DNA of 64,000 nt from Cognaticolwellia beringensis (GCF_002076895.1 NZ_CP020465.1:2542001-2606000); one strand, 5' to 3'. Positions 15,933 through 25,895 are shown, numbered from the stretch's first letter. A program made the numbers and translations. The notes: a model not told the origin generated them from the letters alone.

Positions 15933-17558
15933 TTAATGATCACTTGCTGCGCTTACATCGGTGGCTAATTCAGATGCAATAAGTTGCGCATCGAATTTTG
16001 AACGATCTTGTTCAGCAGCTGCACTTTTATCTAGTTTAGAAACGATAAACATAGTTATAAAGGCGGCTACCATTGTGAATAGAGCAGGGTAGTCGTACGG
16101 AAAAATTGCTGATTCAGCACCGATAATACTGACCCATACTTTAGGGCCAAGAATTATTAATGTGACTGAGCTAATAAAGCCCACAATGCCACCCACGACG
16201 GCCCCTCGGGTGGTAAAACCACGCCAAAACATTGCTAACAAAAGAATTGGGAAATTAACCGAGGCTGCTATTACCAAAGGCATTACAGCGATAAAAGCGA
16301 CATTTTGTTTTTGAAAAAGGATACTGACACCCATGCCAATTAAACAAAATGAAACTGCTGCAATTCGAGTGAGTTTTAATTCTTTCTCTGGCTCTGGCTT
16401 ACCCTTACAAATAAGTTCAGCGTAAACGTCATGGGCCACAGTTGCAGAGCCTGCAACAATTAAACCAGCGACTACTGCCAAAATGGTAGCGAAGGCGACC
16501 GCAGACATAAAGCCCATGAGTACATCACCACCAAGGACTTTTGCTAGGTGAATAGCAACCATATTTGTGCCGCCAATAAGTTGGCCATCAACAAAAAACT
16601 CTGGATTGGTTGAAACTAGTATTATTGCGGCAAAGCCAATAAGAATGATCATGCCATAGAAATAGCCCATGATGCCTGAGGCATATAAAACTGACTTTCT
16701 GGCCGTTTGCATATCAGGAACAGTGAAAATACGCATTAAAATGTGTGGTAAACCTAATAGCCCACACATCATAGTAATCGCGATGGTTATTGCTTGTATT
16801 GGGTCGGTAAAGAAACTTCCAGGTTGCACGATTAGATCGCCTCTTGGATGTACCTTTACGGCTTCGGAAAATAAACTATTAATGTCGAATTTCAATATAA
16901 CTAATAAAAGAATACACATTAACGTAGCGCCAAGTACGAGCAATACAGCTTTAACTATTTGCACCCATGTTGTTGCTAACATGCCACCTACTGTGACATA
17001 TACCATGACTAAAATGCCTATAAACAGCACAGCTACTTCGTATGAAAGTCCAAACAATAGCTCAATTAACTTACCTGCTCCCACTAACTGGGCTACGAGG
17101 TAAAAGATGATTACGGTGATAGAACCCACTGTGGCAATAGCTCTAATTGGTCGTTGTTGTAGTCGGTAAGAAACCACATCGGTGAAAGTAAAGCGGCCTA
17201 AGTTTCTAACTCGTTCAGAGATTATAAATAGCATCAGTGGCCAACCAGCCAATGCGCCAACAGCTAATATAAGACCGTCAAAACCCGCGGTATAAATGAG
17301 TCCTGTGATACCTAAAAACGATGCTGCTGACATAAAGTCGCCAGCTATTGCGGTACCGTTTTGTCCAGCAGTGATCTGCCCGCCTGCGGTATAGAATGCT
17401 GTACTAGAAGTTGTTCGCTTTGAAGCCCAGTAGCTAACACCTAGGGTAAATAGCACAAATAATACGAATGTTGTAATAGAGGCTGGGTTGATACCTCCAT
17501 CTACCGCTAAAACTTGATTCGAATATATAAAAGTTATAATCGCTATTAAGAATTTCAC
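15933..17558 (-). CDS. Sodium/solute symporter, ActP/PaaL-like
   Basis: A 541-residue SSS-family transporter with about thirteen membrane helices. The N-terminal GVSYWASKRTTSSTAFYTAGG and GTAIAGDFMSAASFLGI are hallmarks of the ActP group, which imports acetate and other short monocarboxylates; the Pseudomonas phenylacetate permease PaaL also belongs to the SSS family. Its start overlaps the DUF485 gene by four bases and it is in one unit with paaK, so phenylacetate import is the inferred role. Acetate transport cannot be excluded on sequence alone. Confidence 0.85.
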   Translation of the reverse strand: MKFLIAIITFIYSNQVLAVDGGINPASITTFVLFVLFTLGVSYWASKRTTSSTAFYTAGGQITAGQNGTAIAGDFMSAASFLGITGLIYTAGFDGLILAVGALAGWPLMLFIISERVRNLGRFTFTDVVSYRLQQRPIRAIATVGSITVIIFYLVAQLVGAGKLIELLFGLSYEVAVLFIGILVMVYVTVGGMLATTWVQIVKAVLLVLGATLMCILLLVILKFDINSLFSEAVKVHPRGDLIVQPGSFFTDPIQAITIAITMMCGLLGLPHILMRIFTVPDMQTARKSVLYASGIMGYFYGMIILIGFAAIILVSTNPEFFVDGQLIGGTNMVAIHLAKVLGGDVLMGFMSAVAFATILAVVAGLIVAGSATVAHDVYAELICKGKPEPEKELKLTRIAAVSFCLIGMGVSILFQKQNVAFIAVMPLVIAASVNFPILLLAMFWRGFTTRGAVVGGIVGFISSVTLIILGPKVWVSIIGAESAIFPYDYPALFTMVAAFITMFIVSKLDKSAAAEQDRSKFDAQLIASELATDVSAASDH

Positions 17559-17863
17559 AGTGATAGCTCCTTTCTTGCTTTCTTCTGTAATACATCTAAA
17601 TACCGTTCGCTGACAGTGGTATAAACATATTGAAGTATCACCATAGTGATAAGCACTAGAACTGTTGCAGGAATACCAATGGGTATTGAACTATCTGCAG
17701 AAATAGGTGATGCAAACCAATCTTGGTACAGCACCATGCCACCAATGAAAAATGAATAACTTAAAAGTAAAAGTAAAGTCATCGTAATTCGCACTCTCCT
17801 GCGTGCTCTTAATAACGCTTGGAAACTGGATGATTGTAAAATTTCTGCAGTTGAATGAGGCAT
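17555..17863 (-). CDS. DUF485 membrane protein (YjcH-like)
   Basis: A 102-residue protein with two membrane helices (about residues 27-50 and 58-85) and a basic loop RARRRVRIT before the first. DUF485 proteins almost always precede an SSS symporter, as yjcH does actP in E. coli, and are thought to be its partner. Here it overlaps the symporter gene by four bases and follows paaK after seven. Confidence 0.88.
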   Translation of the reverse strand: MPHSTAEILQSSSFQALLRARRRVRITMTLLLLLSYSFFIGGMVLYQDWFASPISADSSIPIGIPATVLVLITMVILQYVYTTVSERYLDVLQKKARKELSL

Positions 17864-17870
17864 AAGTATC

Positions 17871-19166
17871 CTATTTGTTTCTATTATCTAGAACGCGTTG
17901 TGCTTTGCCTTCAGAGCGATCGATGCTGTGTGGAGGGGTAATAACGACTGAAGAAGAAATACCAACATAAGTTTTAATTTGTGTCAGTAATGTTTTTTCT
18001 AATCCGCGTTGTACTTCATGTGAAATAGCCTTAGTACTTTCAACATAAATAGTAACGCTATCTAAATTTCCCTGTTTTGTTAATTCGATTTGATAATGTG
18101 GTGCAAGACCATCCACTTTACATATCAACTCTTCAATTTGACTTGGAAAAACGTTCACGCCTCGAATGATCATCATGTCATCACTGCGGCCATTAATTTT
18201 ATCCATTCGGCGCATAACTCTACTTGTACCTGGCAGGAGTCGAGTTAAATCACGGGTACGATAACGGATAACTGGCATCGCTTCTTTTGTTAAGCTGGTA
18301 AATACTAATTCACCTTCTTCACCATCTTCCAATACTTCGCCTGTTACAGGGTCGATAATTTCAGGATAAAAATGGTCTTCCCAAATCGTGAGACCATCTT
18401 TTGTTTCGATACATTCTTGTGCAACACCTGGTCCCATGACTTCTGATAAACCGTAGATATCAACAGCATCGATGCCCAGAGAGCTCTCCATTTGGTGACG
18501 CATTGCTTCTGTCCATGGCTCTGCTCCGAAAATACCTGTACGCAGATTTAATTTACTCATATCTACTTTTTGACGGACGAGTTCGTCGGCAATGTTTAGC
18601 ATATAAGAAGGCGTAACCATGATGATGTCAGGATTAAAATCTTGAATAAGTTGCACTTGTTTTGCAGTTTGTCCGCCACTCATAGGCACAACAGTACAGC
18701 CTAAGCGTTCGGCACCATAATGTGCGCCCATACCACCAGTAAATAGACCATATCCATATGAAATATGCACAATATCCTTAGGTCGTCCGCCTGCAGCATA
18801 AATTGAGCGGGCAACGATATCTGCCCAAGTGTCTATATCTTTTTGAGAATAACCTACAACAGTTGGTTTACCGGTTGTGCCACTTGATGCATGTAAACGA
18901 ACAATATCTTCATTAGGAAGCGAGAACATGCCAAATGGATAGTTATCGCGAAGATCAGCTTTAGTTGTAAAAGGAAATTTACTTAGATCTGATAAGTCTA
19001 CTAAATCATCTGGATGAACACCTGCTTCATCGAACTTACGCTTATATACAGGAGAGTGAGTATAAACATGGTTTAAGGTTTTCTTTAAACGCTTCAATTG
19101 CAGTGCAATTAACTCATCTTTACTGGCGTTCTCAATCGCGTGAAGGCCTATTTTACTTCCGGTCAT
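17871..19166 (-). CDS. paaK: Phenylacetate-CoA ligase
   Basis: A 431-residue AMP-forming ligase that makes phenylacetyl-CoA, the entry step of the aerobic hybrid pathway. The ATP-binding loop HASSGTTGKPTVVGYS (about residue 90), the YGLSEVMGPGVAQEC segment and the C-terminal RSDDMMIIRGVNVFPSQIE are diagnostic of PaaK. Length is close to E. coli PaaK. The frame is open to 19193, but AAGGA eight bases before the ATG at 19166 favours that start. First gene of the minus-strand unit and divergent from paaZ. Confidence 0.95.
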   Translation of the reverse strand: MTGSKIGLHAIENASKDELIALQLKRLKKTLNHVYTHSPVYKRKFDEAGVHPDDLVDLSDLSKFPFTTKADLRDNYPFGMFSLPNEDIVRLHASSGTTGKPTVVGYSQKDIDTWADIVARSIYAAGGRPKDIVHISYGYGLFTGGMGAHYGAERLGCTVVPMSGGQTAKQVQLIQDFNPDIIMVTPSYMLNIADELVRQKVDMSKLNLRTGIFGAEPWTEAMRHQMESSLGIDAVDIYGLSEVMGPGVAQECIETKDGLTIWEDHFYPEIIDPVTGEVLEDGEEGELVFTSLTKEAMPVIRYRTRDLTRLLPGTSRVMRRMDKINGRSDDMMIIRGVNVFPSQIEELICKVDGLAPHYQIELTKQGNLDSVTIYVESTKAISHEVQRGLEKTLLTQIKTYVGISSSVVITPPHSIDRSEGKAQRVLDNRNK

Positions 19167-19368
19167 GTTTGTTTTGTCCTTGTCGTGTATCATTTACTTT
19201 TGAATTAAGTGTTTGTTTTTGTGGTTTTAATTTAAATAACTTGTTTGTTATGATTCATTTTATTGATATATATAACCATTTGTGTATTATATTTGCAATG
19301 ATTATTTAAGCACAGTTTAAATTTATAAGATGTTTCTTGTAAGTTAATTTATTTGATAGGTGGAATGT
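19167..19368. promoter_or_regulatory. Divergent paaK/paaZ promoter region
   Basis: A 202-bp AT-rich spacer that must carry promoters for both the uptake/ligase unit and paaZ. It contains TTGTTATGATTCATT near 19241 and several TTGTTT runs; a PaaX-type site is expected here but none was recognised with confidence. GATAGGTGGA before 19369 is the paaZ ribosome site. Confidence 0.5.
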
Positions 19369-21411
19369 ATGAAAACGAGCAGTTATGTATATGGGCAATG
19401 GTTTGATGGTCAAGGAAACACTGTTGAAGTCAAGAGTTCATTAACCGGTGAAGTTATCAGCCTTGTGGATAGTAGTGGGATGGATTTTTCTGAGGTGGTT
19501 GGATACGCTAAACGTGTTGGTGGTAAGAAGTTACGTGAGATGACAGTACATGAGCGTGCAGAAGCTTTAAAAGCGTTAGGACTTTATTTATTAGAAAATA
19601 AAGCTAAATACTATCAAGTATCACATCAATCAGGAGCCACTAAAGCTGACAGCTGGGTTGATATCGAGGGTGGTATAGGCACCATGTTAAGTTATTCTAG
19701 CTTGGCCCGTCGAGAATTGCCCAATGAAACTTTTATTGTTGAAGGCGATATTGAAGTCTTATCAAAGCATGGTAGTTTTGTTGGTCAACACATATTAACC
19801 TCTAAACCTGGCGTATCTGTTCACATAAATGCATTTAACTTCCCTTGTTGGGGCATGCTGGAAAAAATAGCCCCAAGTTTACTCGCAGGTGTCCCTGTTA
19901 TTGTTAAGCCTGCGACAGCAACAGCTTATGTTACTTATGCAATGGTTCGAGATATTATTGCTTCAGGTTTACTCCCTGAAGGAGCTTTACAGCTTATATC
20001 AGGTAGAACGGGAGATTTATTGGACCATCTTGATGAGCAAGACGTTGTCACCTTCACTGGCTCTGCTGTAACGGGACAAATGCTCAAAGGACATCCAAAT
20101 ATAGCCGCAAACAATATTCCGTTTAACATGGAAGCTGATTCATTAAACTGCTCTATTTTAGGCGAAAGCGTAGAAAAAGATGATCCTGAGTTTGACTTAT
20201 TTATAAAAGAAGTTGTTCGTGAAATGACCGTTAAAGCAGGCCAAAAGTGTACTGCCATCAGACGGACTATTGTGCCGGCAAGTAAAATTGATATGGTTCA
20301 AGCTGCACTTATTGCAAGGTTAGAAAAAGTTACGTTAGGTGACCCGAGTGTAGAAGGAGTTCGAATGGGTTCGCTCGTAGGTACAGATCAACGCGAAGAT
20401 GTTAGTCAACAAGTTGCCAAACTTTTAAAAACTTGTGACCTAGTTTTTGGTGGCAATGACGCCGAATTTGAAGTGATTAGCGCTAAACCAGACGCTTTTT
20501 ACCCTCCAACCTTATTAAGATGCAACACGCCACTAACCGATAACTCACCACATGAAATTGAAGCTTTCGGTCCTGTTACTACTCTTATGCCTTACAACTC
20601 GTTAGAAGAAGCCATTGCCATTGCTAAACTTGGCAAAGGTAGCTTAGTGGGGTCAGTAATAAGTTACGACAATGATGAAATAAAGCAACTGGTACTTAAT
20701 GCTGCTTCTTATCACGGTCGTATGCTCGTGCTTAATAGAGACTGTGCTAAAGAATCAACCGGTCATGGCTCACCATTAGCCGTATTAGTGCATGGTGGAC
20801 CTGGCCGAGCGGGTGGCGGGGAAGAGTTAGGTGGTTTACGTGCTATTAAACATTATATGCAGCGAACCGCTATTCAAGGCTCTCCTACAACACTAATGGC
20901 GATAACAAATGAATATGTTAAAGGAGCACAAACTGTTTCTTTTGATAAACATCCATTTAGAAAATATTTTGATGAACTTATGATTGGTGAAAGCTTAACC
21001 ACTCATCGACGTACAGTTACTGAAGCCGATATTGTTAATTTTGGTTGTTTATCAGGTGACCATTTTTATGCTCATTTTGATGAAACCGCTGTAGAAGACT
21101 CATTTTTTGGTAAGCGCGTAGCACATGGCTATTTTTTAATATCAGCTGCTGCAGGTATGTTTGTTGACCCAGGTAAAGGTCCTGTCATCGCAAACTATGG
21201 GTTAGAGAATCTACGTTTTATTGAACCTGTAGGCATTGGCGATACTATTCAAGTAAAACTAACGGCTAAACGTAAAATCAAAAAAGCTAAGCGACCAGAT
21301 GATAAAACGGCAACGGGTGTCGTGGTATGGAATGTTGAAATTTACAATCAACATGAAGAAATGGTTGCACTATACGACATCATGACGCTTGTTGAACGTC
21401 ATGATGATTAG
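19369..21411 (+). CDS. paaZ: Oxepin-CoA hydrolase/semialdehyde dehydrogenase
   Basis: A 680-residue fusion, equal in length to E. coli PaaZ (681). Residues 1-520 are an aldehyde dehydrogenase with catalytic Cys in KAGQKCTAIRR and general-base Glu in NMEADSLNC. Residues 535-680 are a MaoC-type hydratase with DIVNFGCLSGDHFYAHFD and VAHGYF. The enzyme opens the oxepin-CoA ring and oxidises the resulting aldehyde. ATG at 19369 is chosen over a GTG at 19360 because the GGTGGA ribosome site overlaps the latter. Convergent with paaY, with only two bases between the stops. Confidence 0.95.
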   Translation: MKTSSYVYGQWFDGQGNTVEVKSSLTGEVISLVDSSGMDFSEVVGYAKRVGGKKLREMTVHERAEALKALGLYLLENKAKYYQVSHQSGATKADSWVDIEGGIGTMLSYSSLARRELPNETFIVEGDIEVLSKHGSFVGQHILTSKPGVSVHINAFNFPCWGMLEKIAPSLLAGVPVIVKPATATAYVTYAMVRDIIASGLLPEGALQLISGRTGDLLDHLDEQDVVTFTGSAVTGQMLKGHPNIAANNIPFNMEADSLNCSILGESVEKDDPEFDLFIKEVVREMTVKAGQKCTAIRRTIVPASKIDMVQAALIARLEKVTLGDPSVEGVRMGSLVGTDQREDVSQQVAKLLKTCDLVFGGNDAEFEVISAKPDAFYPPTLLRCNTPLTDNSPHEIEAFGPVTTLMPYNSLEEAIAIAKLGKGSLVGSVISYDNDEIKQLVLNAASYHGRMLVLNRDCAKESTGHGSPLAVLVHGGPGRAGGGEELGGLRAIKHYMQRTAIQGSPTTLMAITNEYVKGAQTVSFDKHPFRKYFDELMIGESLTTHRRTVTEADIVNFGCLSGDHFYAHFDETAVEDSFFGKRVAHGYFLISAAAGMFVDPGKGPVIANYGLENLRFIEPVGIGDTIQVKLTAKRKIKKAKRPDDKTATGVVVWNVEIYNQHEEMVALYDIMTLVERHDD

Positions 21412-21413
21412 CG

Positions 21414-22007
21414 CTAATTTTTAGTTTTAGGTGAATGAGTACTCTGAATGAAACGAGGGCGTTGGTCTTGAACGGTTGTCAAGGCTTCGACTTCTTGAAG
21501 GCTGCTATGACAGCGAGTCGACAAGTGTTGATATTCCTGCGTGCCGTTGGTTTTCCATTCAACTTCTTTATCGCTCAACGTGCGCTTGATGGCCGCGGGT
21601 GTACCGGCTATCAAGCTTCTTGGTGGGCAAGTGAAATTGCCTTTAACGAACGAACAAGCGGCGACCAAGCTATCAGCACCAATGATAGCTTTATCCATGA
21701 TGACGCTATTCATACCGACAAGTGCATTGCGGCCAATAGTACAACCGTGCAAAACAGCGCCATGACCAATATGACCATCTTCTTCAACGATGCAATCTTG
21801 GTTAGGGAAGCTATGTGCAACGCAGTTATCTTGAATATTAGCGCCCTTGTGCATAACTATTCGGCCAAAGTCTCCGCGCAAAGAAGCGCCAGGACCTACA
21901 TAACAGTTAGCACCAATAATAACATCGCCTATCAATGTAGCGGTTGGATGAACAAATGCAGTGGGATCAACCACAGGATGAAGATCTTCAATAGCGTATA
22001 TAGGCAT
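21414..22007 (-). CDS. paaY: Hexapeptide-repeat thioesterase-like protein PaaY
   Basis: A 197-residue left-handed beta-helix protein of the gamma-carbonic-anhydrase superfamily, matching PaaY length (196). Repeats such as HPTATLIGDVIIGANCYVGP and metal-ligand histidines in NCVAHSF and GHIGHGAVLHG are visible. PaaY hydrolyses dead-end CoA adducts formed when the ring-opened intermediate cyclises. AAGGGA seven bases before the ATG at 22007 decides the start against an upstream frame extension. Divergent from paaG with a 59-bp spacer. Confidence 0.92.
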   Translation of the reverse strand: MPIYAIEDLHPVVDPTAFVHPTATLIGDVIIGANCYVGPGASLRGDFGRIVMHKGANIQDNCVAHSFPNQDCIVEEDGHIGHGAVLHGCTIGRNALVGMNSVIMDKAIIGADSLVAACSFVKGNFTCPPRSLIAGTPAAIKRTLSDKEVEWKTNGTQEYQHLSTRCHSSLQEVEALTTVQDQRPRFIQSTHSPKTKN

Positions 22008-22066
22008 ACTTTCCCTTTTTAAATAAATTACTTGTCGCTGAATGGGCAATTAGATTAAGGACTTTT

Positions 22067-22858
22067 ATGAAATTTTCAACCATTAAATTTACCCAGCAAG
22101 ATGGCTATGCAACTTTAACGCTTAACCGACCTGATTCATTAAATAGTTTTAACCAAGCTATGCATCAGGAGGTTAGAGCCGCGATTAAGCGTACTCGTGA
22201 AGATGAAAGTATACGCTGTTTGCTAATTACCGGCTCAGGGCGTGGTTTTTGTGCAGGTCAAGATCTCAGTGACCGTGAAGTATCTGACCCTTCACAAGCT
22301 GTTGACCTTGGCGAGTCAGTTGAAAAAAATTATAACCCATTAATTCGTGCAATTATGGGCTTAGAAAAGCCTGTGATATGTGCGGTAAATGGAGTAGCTG
22401 CAGGTGCTGGAGCTAGTATCGCTTTGGCTTGTGATATTGTATTAGCAGCTAAGTCAGCTAGCTTTATTCAAGCTTTTAGTAAAATAGGTTTAGTGCCAGA
22501 TTCTGGTGGCACTTTCAATTTACCTCGCGCCCTTGGCTTACCTCGAGCGAAAGCACTTGCCTTACTTGGCAGTAAAATCAGCGCTGAGCAGGCTGAAAAA
22601 TGGGGATTAATTTGGCAATCGGTCGAAGATGATAAATTACAAGAAGAAGCGCTTTTACTTGCCCAGCATTTCGCTACTCAGCCAACCTTAGGTCTTGGAA
22701 AAATAAAGCTACTCCTTAATGAATCTTTTAATAACCCTTTGCACCATCAACTTGAATTAGAAAAGGGGGCGATGCAAATGCTTGGTCAAACAGAGGATTA
22801 CCAAGAAGGTGTCTCTGCGTTTATGGAAAAGCGTAAACCTGAATTCAAAGGTAAATAA
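22067..22858 (+). CDS. paaG: 1,2-epoxyphenylacetyl-CoA isomerase
   Basis: A 263-residue crotonase-fold enzyme aligned along its length with E. coli PaaG: GRGFCAGQDLSDR oxyanion-hole segment, PVICAVNGVAAGAGAS, and KIGLVPDSGGTFNLPRALG. It isomerises the ring epoxide to oxepin-CoA and later acts on double-bond position during beta-oxidation. First of a tight paaG-paaI-paaJ run; two bases separate it from paaI. Confidence 0.95.
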   Translation: MKFSTIKFTQQDGYATLTLNRPDSLNSFNQAMHQEVRAAIKRTREDESIRCLLITGSGRGFCAGQDLSDREVSDPSQAVDLGESVEKNYNPLIRAIMGLEKPVICAVNGVAAGAGASIALACDIVLAAKSASFIQAFSKIGLVPDSGGTFNLPRALGLPRAKALALLGSKISAEQAEKWGLIWQSVEDDKLQEEALLLAQHFATQPTLGLGKIKLLLNESFNNPLHHQLELEKGAMQMLGQTEDYQEGVSAFMEKRKPEFKGK

Positions 22859-22860
22859 AT

Positions 22861-23304
22861 ATGCAAGCTTCAGAACTCGCTAATGCCTGTGCACAACACA
22901 TGCATGCAAATGATAGGTTATCTCAATCCTTAAATATGGAAATTAAACAAGTGGGTGAGGGGAGTGCTGTCGTGACAATGACGGTTAACGAAACAATGGT
23001 TAACGGCCACCAAACTTGTCACGGAGGCATGATTTTTAGCCTAGCCGATTCAGCTTTTGCTTTTGCTTGCAATTCTCAAAATAAAGCGGCAGTTGCAGCA
23101 AACTGCACTATCGACTTTCTTCGACCTGCAATGCTAGCAGATGTACTTACCGCAACTGCAACGGTGCAATATCAAGGACGAAGAACAGGAATATATCAAA
23201 CATTAATTGTTAATCAGCATGACAAGCTCATCGCTATTTTTAAAGGTAATTCAGCACGCTTGGGTAGTGCTGTACTTCAGTCATCATCAGAGGAAATAAT
23301 ATGA
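22861..23304 (+). CDS. paaI: Hydroxyphenylacetyl-CoA thioesterase PaaI
   Basis: A 147-residue hotdog-fold thioesterase with the PaaI active-site segment NGHQTCHGGMIFSLADSAFA (catalytic Asp about residue 58). It rescues CoA from misformed hydroxylated phenylacetyl-CoA. It overlaps paaJ by four bases (ATGA), so the two are translationally coupled. Confidence 0.94.
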   Translation: MQASELANACAQHMHANDRLSQSLNMEIKQVGEGSAVVTMTVNETMVNGHQTCHGGMIFSLADSAFAFACNSQNKAAVAANCTIDFLRPAMLADVLTATATVQYQGRRTGIYQTLIVNQHDKLIAIFKGNSARLGSAVLQSSSEEII

Positions 23305-24503
23305 AAATCGCATATATTTGTGACGCTATTCGAACACCATTTGGCCGTTACGGAGGGGCGCTCTCATCAATTCGAGCCGATGATCTTGGCGCTATCCCGC
23401 TTAGAGAACTCATGAAGCGTAATCCCCAAGTCGCATGGGGAGACGTTGATGATGTGTATTATGGCTGTGCAAATCAAGCTGGTGAAGATAATAGAAATGT
23501 GGCACGAATGAGTGCCTTGTTAGCGGGGTTGCCTGAGACTGTTCCGGGGACAACGATTAACCGTTTGTGTGGATCAGGTATGGATGCCATAGGCACAGCA
23601 GCAAGAGCTATCATTAGTGGCCAAAACGAGCTTGCAATTGCCGGTGGCGTTGAATCTATGTCACGTGCACCTTTCGTTATGGGTAAAGCCGATTCTGCAT
23701 TCTCAAGAAAGGCTGAGATATTTGACACCACCATAGGTTGGCGCTTTGTAAACAAGCAGATGAAAGCGGAATACGGTGTTGACTCTATGCCTGAAACTGC
23801 GGAAAACGTAGCAGAGCATTTTAATATTAGCCGCGAAGATCAAGATGCTTTTGCACTGCGAAGCCAGCAGAAAGCAGCCCACGCGCAAGCTAGTGGTCGT
23901 TTCGATCGAGAAATTGTCCCCGTTATCATCAAGCAACGAAAAAAAGATGACGTCATTTTCGACCGTGATGAACATCTACGTGAAACTACAATTGAAGCTT
24001 TAGCCAAACTAGGTACACCATTTAGGGAAGGCGGTAGTGTTACTGCAGGTAATGCCTCCGGTGTAAATGATGGTGCTGTCGGCCTGTTGTTAGCGAGTGA
24101 AAGTGCTGCTGCTAAATATGGCCTTACGCCAATGGCAAAAGTGGTAGGAATGGCATGCGCAGGTTTAGCCCCTAACATTATGGGCTTTGGCCCCGCACCT
24201 GCAACGAAAAAAGTGTTACAGCAAACAGGTTTGACACTTGAGCAAATGGATGTGATTGAATTGAATGAGGCTTTTGCTTCACAAGGCCTAGCGGTGTTAA
24301 GAGATTTAGGTTTGGATGACGATGCAGCACAAGTAAATCCAAACGGTGGCGCCATTGCGCTTGGTCATCCTTTAGGTGCAAGTGGCGCACGTTTAGTTAT
24401 GAGTGCAGTGCATGAACTTCAGATTAAAAAGGGTCGCTATGCGCTTTGCACTATGTGCATTGGTGTTGGTCAAGGCATCGCAATGATCATTGAGAGAGTA
24501 TAA
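23301..24503 (+). CDS. paaJ: 3-oxoadipyl-CoA/3-oxo-dehydrosuberyl-CoA thiolase
   Basis: A 400-residue thiolase with nucleophile Cys in TINRLCGSGMDA (about residue 90), the NEAFASQ and GHPLGASGARL motifs, and C-terminal CTMCIGVGQG with the second catalytic Cys. PcaF and PaaJ are close relatives; context in the paa run makes PaaJ the right call. It catalyses two thiolysis steps of the lower pathway. Confidence 0.94.
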   Translation: MKIAYICDAIRTPFGRYGGALSSIRADDLGAIPLRELMKRNPQVAWGDVDDVYYGCANQAGEDNRNVARMSALLAGLPETVPGTTINRLCGSGMDAIGTAARAIISGQNELAIAGGVESMSRAPFVMGKADSAFSRKAEIFDTTIGWRFVNKQMKAEYGVDSMPETAENVAEHFNISREDQDAFALRSQQKAAHAQASGRFDREIVPVIIKQRKKDDVIFDRDEHLRETTIEALAKLGTPFREGGSVTAGNASGVNDGAVGLLLASESAAAKYGLTPMAKVVGMACAGLAPNIMGFGPAPATKKVLQQTGLTLEQMDVIELNEAFASQGLAVLRDLGLDDDAAQVNPNGGAIALGHPLGASGARLVMSAVHELQIKKGRYALCTMCIGVGQGIAMIIERV

Positions 24504-24644
24504 ATAAAACATCTACCTAAAGTGTTACATGTTAAATGGAATATGAAAATTAATGTAACATTTTAATTGATTTAGTCATTATGATACATTATATTTGATT
24601 GTGTGGTTCAAGGTGTAACATTTAAGTAAGTATAAGAGGTTTGT
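24504..24644. promoter_or_regulatory. paaA promoter region with TGTWACA sites
   Basis: Three copies of the palindromic heptamer TGTWACA lie at about 24523-24529, 24554-24560 and 24614-24620, the last two in the larger shared form GTAACATTT; a near copy, TGATACA, is at 24582-24588. The last lies about 25 bases from the paaA start. Their clustering only in this 141-bp gap suggests an operator array for paaABCDE; PaaX, encoded downstream, is a candidate binder although the sequence is not the classical E. coli PaaX box. Confidence 0.5.
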
Positions 24645-25595
24645 ATGAACAGTTCATTAAGTGACTTAGAACAAGCATTTCAAGCAAAGATTGACGCTGA
24701 ACAAAAAATCGAGCCAAAAGATTGGATGCCTGCAAAATATCGCAGCAATTTGGTACGCCAAGTATCTCAGCATGGGCATTCTGAAGTCATTGGTATGCAA
24801 CCAGAAGGAAACTGGATAACGCGAGCACCAAGCTTGCGCAGAAAAGCGGTATTACTTGCTAAAGTGCAAGATGAAGCAGGCCATGGGTTATATCTTTATT
24901 CGGCAACAGAAACACTTGGTACTTCTCGCGCCGAGTTAATCGAGGCGTTACAAACCGGCAAAGCTAAATATGCATCAATATTTAATTACCCAACTCAAAC
25001 ATGGGGCGATATAGGTGCTATCGGTTGGTTAGTGGACGGTGCTGCGATTTGCAATCAAGTATCACTCCAAAGAACCTCTTATGGTCCTTATGCACGCAGC
25101 ATGATCCGTATTTGTAAGGAAGAAAGTTTTCACCAACGCCAGGGCTATCAAATAATGATTGAATTGGCTAAAGGGACACCTGCGCAAAAAGCGATGGCTC
25201 AAGACTCTCTTAATCGTTTTTATTGGCCTTCATTAATGATGTTTGGACCACACGATTCTGACTCTGCACATTCTGCGCAGTCGATGAAGTGGAAAATAAA
25301 ACGTGAAACTAACGACGATTTACGTCAAAAATTTATAGATCAAACCGTTCCACAGATTGAGTATTTAGGCCTTGAACACCCAGATAAAGACTTAAAATGG
25401 AATGAAGAGCGCGGACATTACGATAATGGTGAAATTGATTGGGAAGAATTTACTAGTGTTATTAATGGCAACGGCCATTGTAACCGCCAACGTATAAGTC
25501 ACCATGTCGCAGCGCATGAGGAAGGTAGTTGGGTGCGTGAAGCACAAAACGCTTATAACAAAAAAATGAAAGCCCGACGTGCAAGCGCGGCCTAG
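24645..25595 (+). CDS. paaA: Phenylacetyl-CoA epoxidase, catalytic subunit
   Basis: A 316-residue diiron oxygenase subunit. Iron-ligand segments are visible: [14 protein letters not shown] (about residue 75) and [13 protein letters not shown] (about residue 162). With PaaC it forms the core that inserts one oxygen atom into the ring of phenylacetyl-CoA. First of paaABCDE, with AGAGG as ribosome site. Confidence 0.96.
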   Translation: MNSSLSDLEQAFQAKIDAEQKIEPKDWMPAKYRSNLVRQVSQHGHSEVIGMQPEGNWITRAPSLRRKAVLLAKVQDEAGHGLYLYSATETLGTSRAELIEALQTGKAKYASIFNYPTQTWGDIGAIGWLVDGAAICNQVSLQRTSYGPYARSMIRICKEESFHQRQGYQIMIELAKGTPAQKAMAQDSLNRFYWPSLMMFGPHDSDSAHSAQSMKWKIKRETNDDLRQKFIDQTVPQIEYLGLEHPDKDLKWNEERGHYDNGEIDWEEFTSVINGNGHCNRQRISHHVAAHEEGSWVREAQNAYNKKMKARRASAA

Positions 25596-25604
25596 GATAA
25601 TCAA

Positions 25605-25892
25605 ATGAGTTTAGAAAATTTAGAATTGTTTGAAGTTTTTGTGCGTTCAAGTCGTGGACTTGATCATAAACATGTAGGCAGTCTGCATGCGGAAGATCAC
25701 GCACATGCTGTTGACTATGCACGCGACTGTTATACCAGACGTAGTGAGGGTGTAAGTATTTGGGTGGTAAAGTCGAGTGATATTTCTTCTTCACAAGAAG
25801 ATGATGCACCAGAGTTCTTCGATCCTTCAGACGACAAGCCTTATAGGCATGCCACTTATTATCCACTTCCAAAAGAAATCGACAACATGTAA
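25605..25892 (+). CDS. paaB: Phenylacetyl-CoA epoxidase, bridging subunit
   Basis: A 95-residue protein with the PaaB features: ELFEVFVRSSRGLDHKHVGS at the N-terminus, then ADHAHAVDYARDCYTRR-like helix and an acidic tail. It holds PaaAC heterodimers together. Nine bases after paaA. Confidence 0.95.
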   Translation: MSLENLELFEVFVRSSRGLDHKHVGSLHAEDHAHAVDYARDCYTRRSEGVSIWVVKSSDISSSQEDDAPEFFDPSDDKPYRHATYYPLPKEIDNM

Positions 25893-25895
25893 CCA

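Noticed and set aside
16669..17103. 144-codon plus-strand frame inside the symporter gene
   Set aside because: Opposite strand of a well-conserved SSS transporter; no ribosome site and no recognisable protein.
21435..22022. 195-codon plus-strand frame between paaZ and paaG
   Set aside because: It is the complement of paaY, whose hexapeptide repeats and length clearly identify the coding strand.
23840..24355. 171-codon minus-strand frame in paaJ
   Set aside because: Shadow of the thiolase gene, full of Ser/Pro runs typical of reverse frames.
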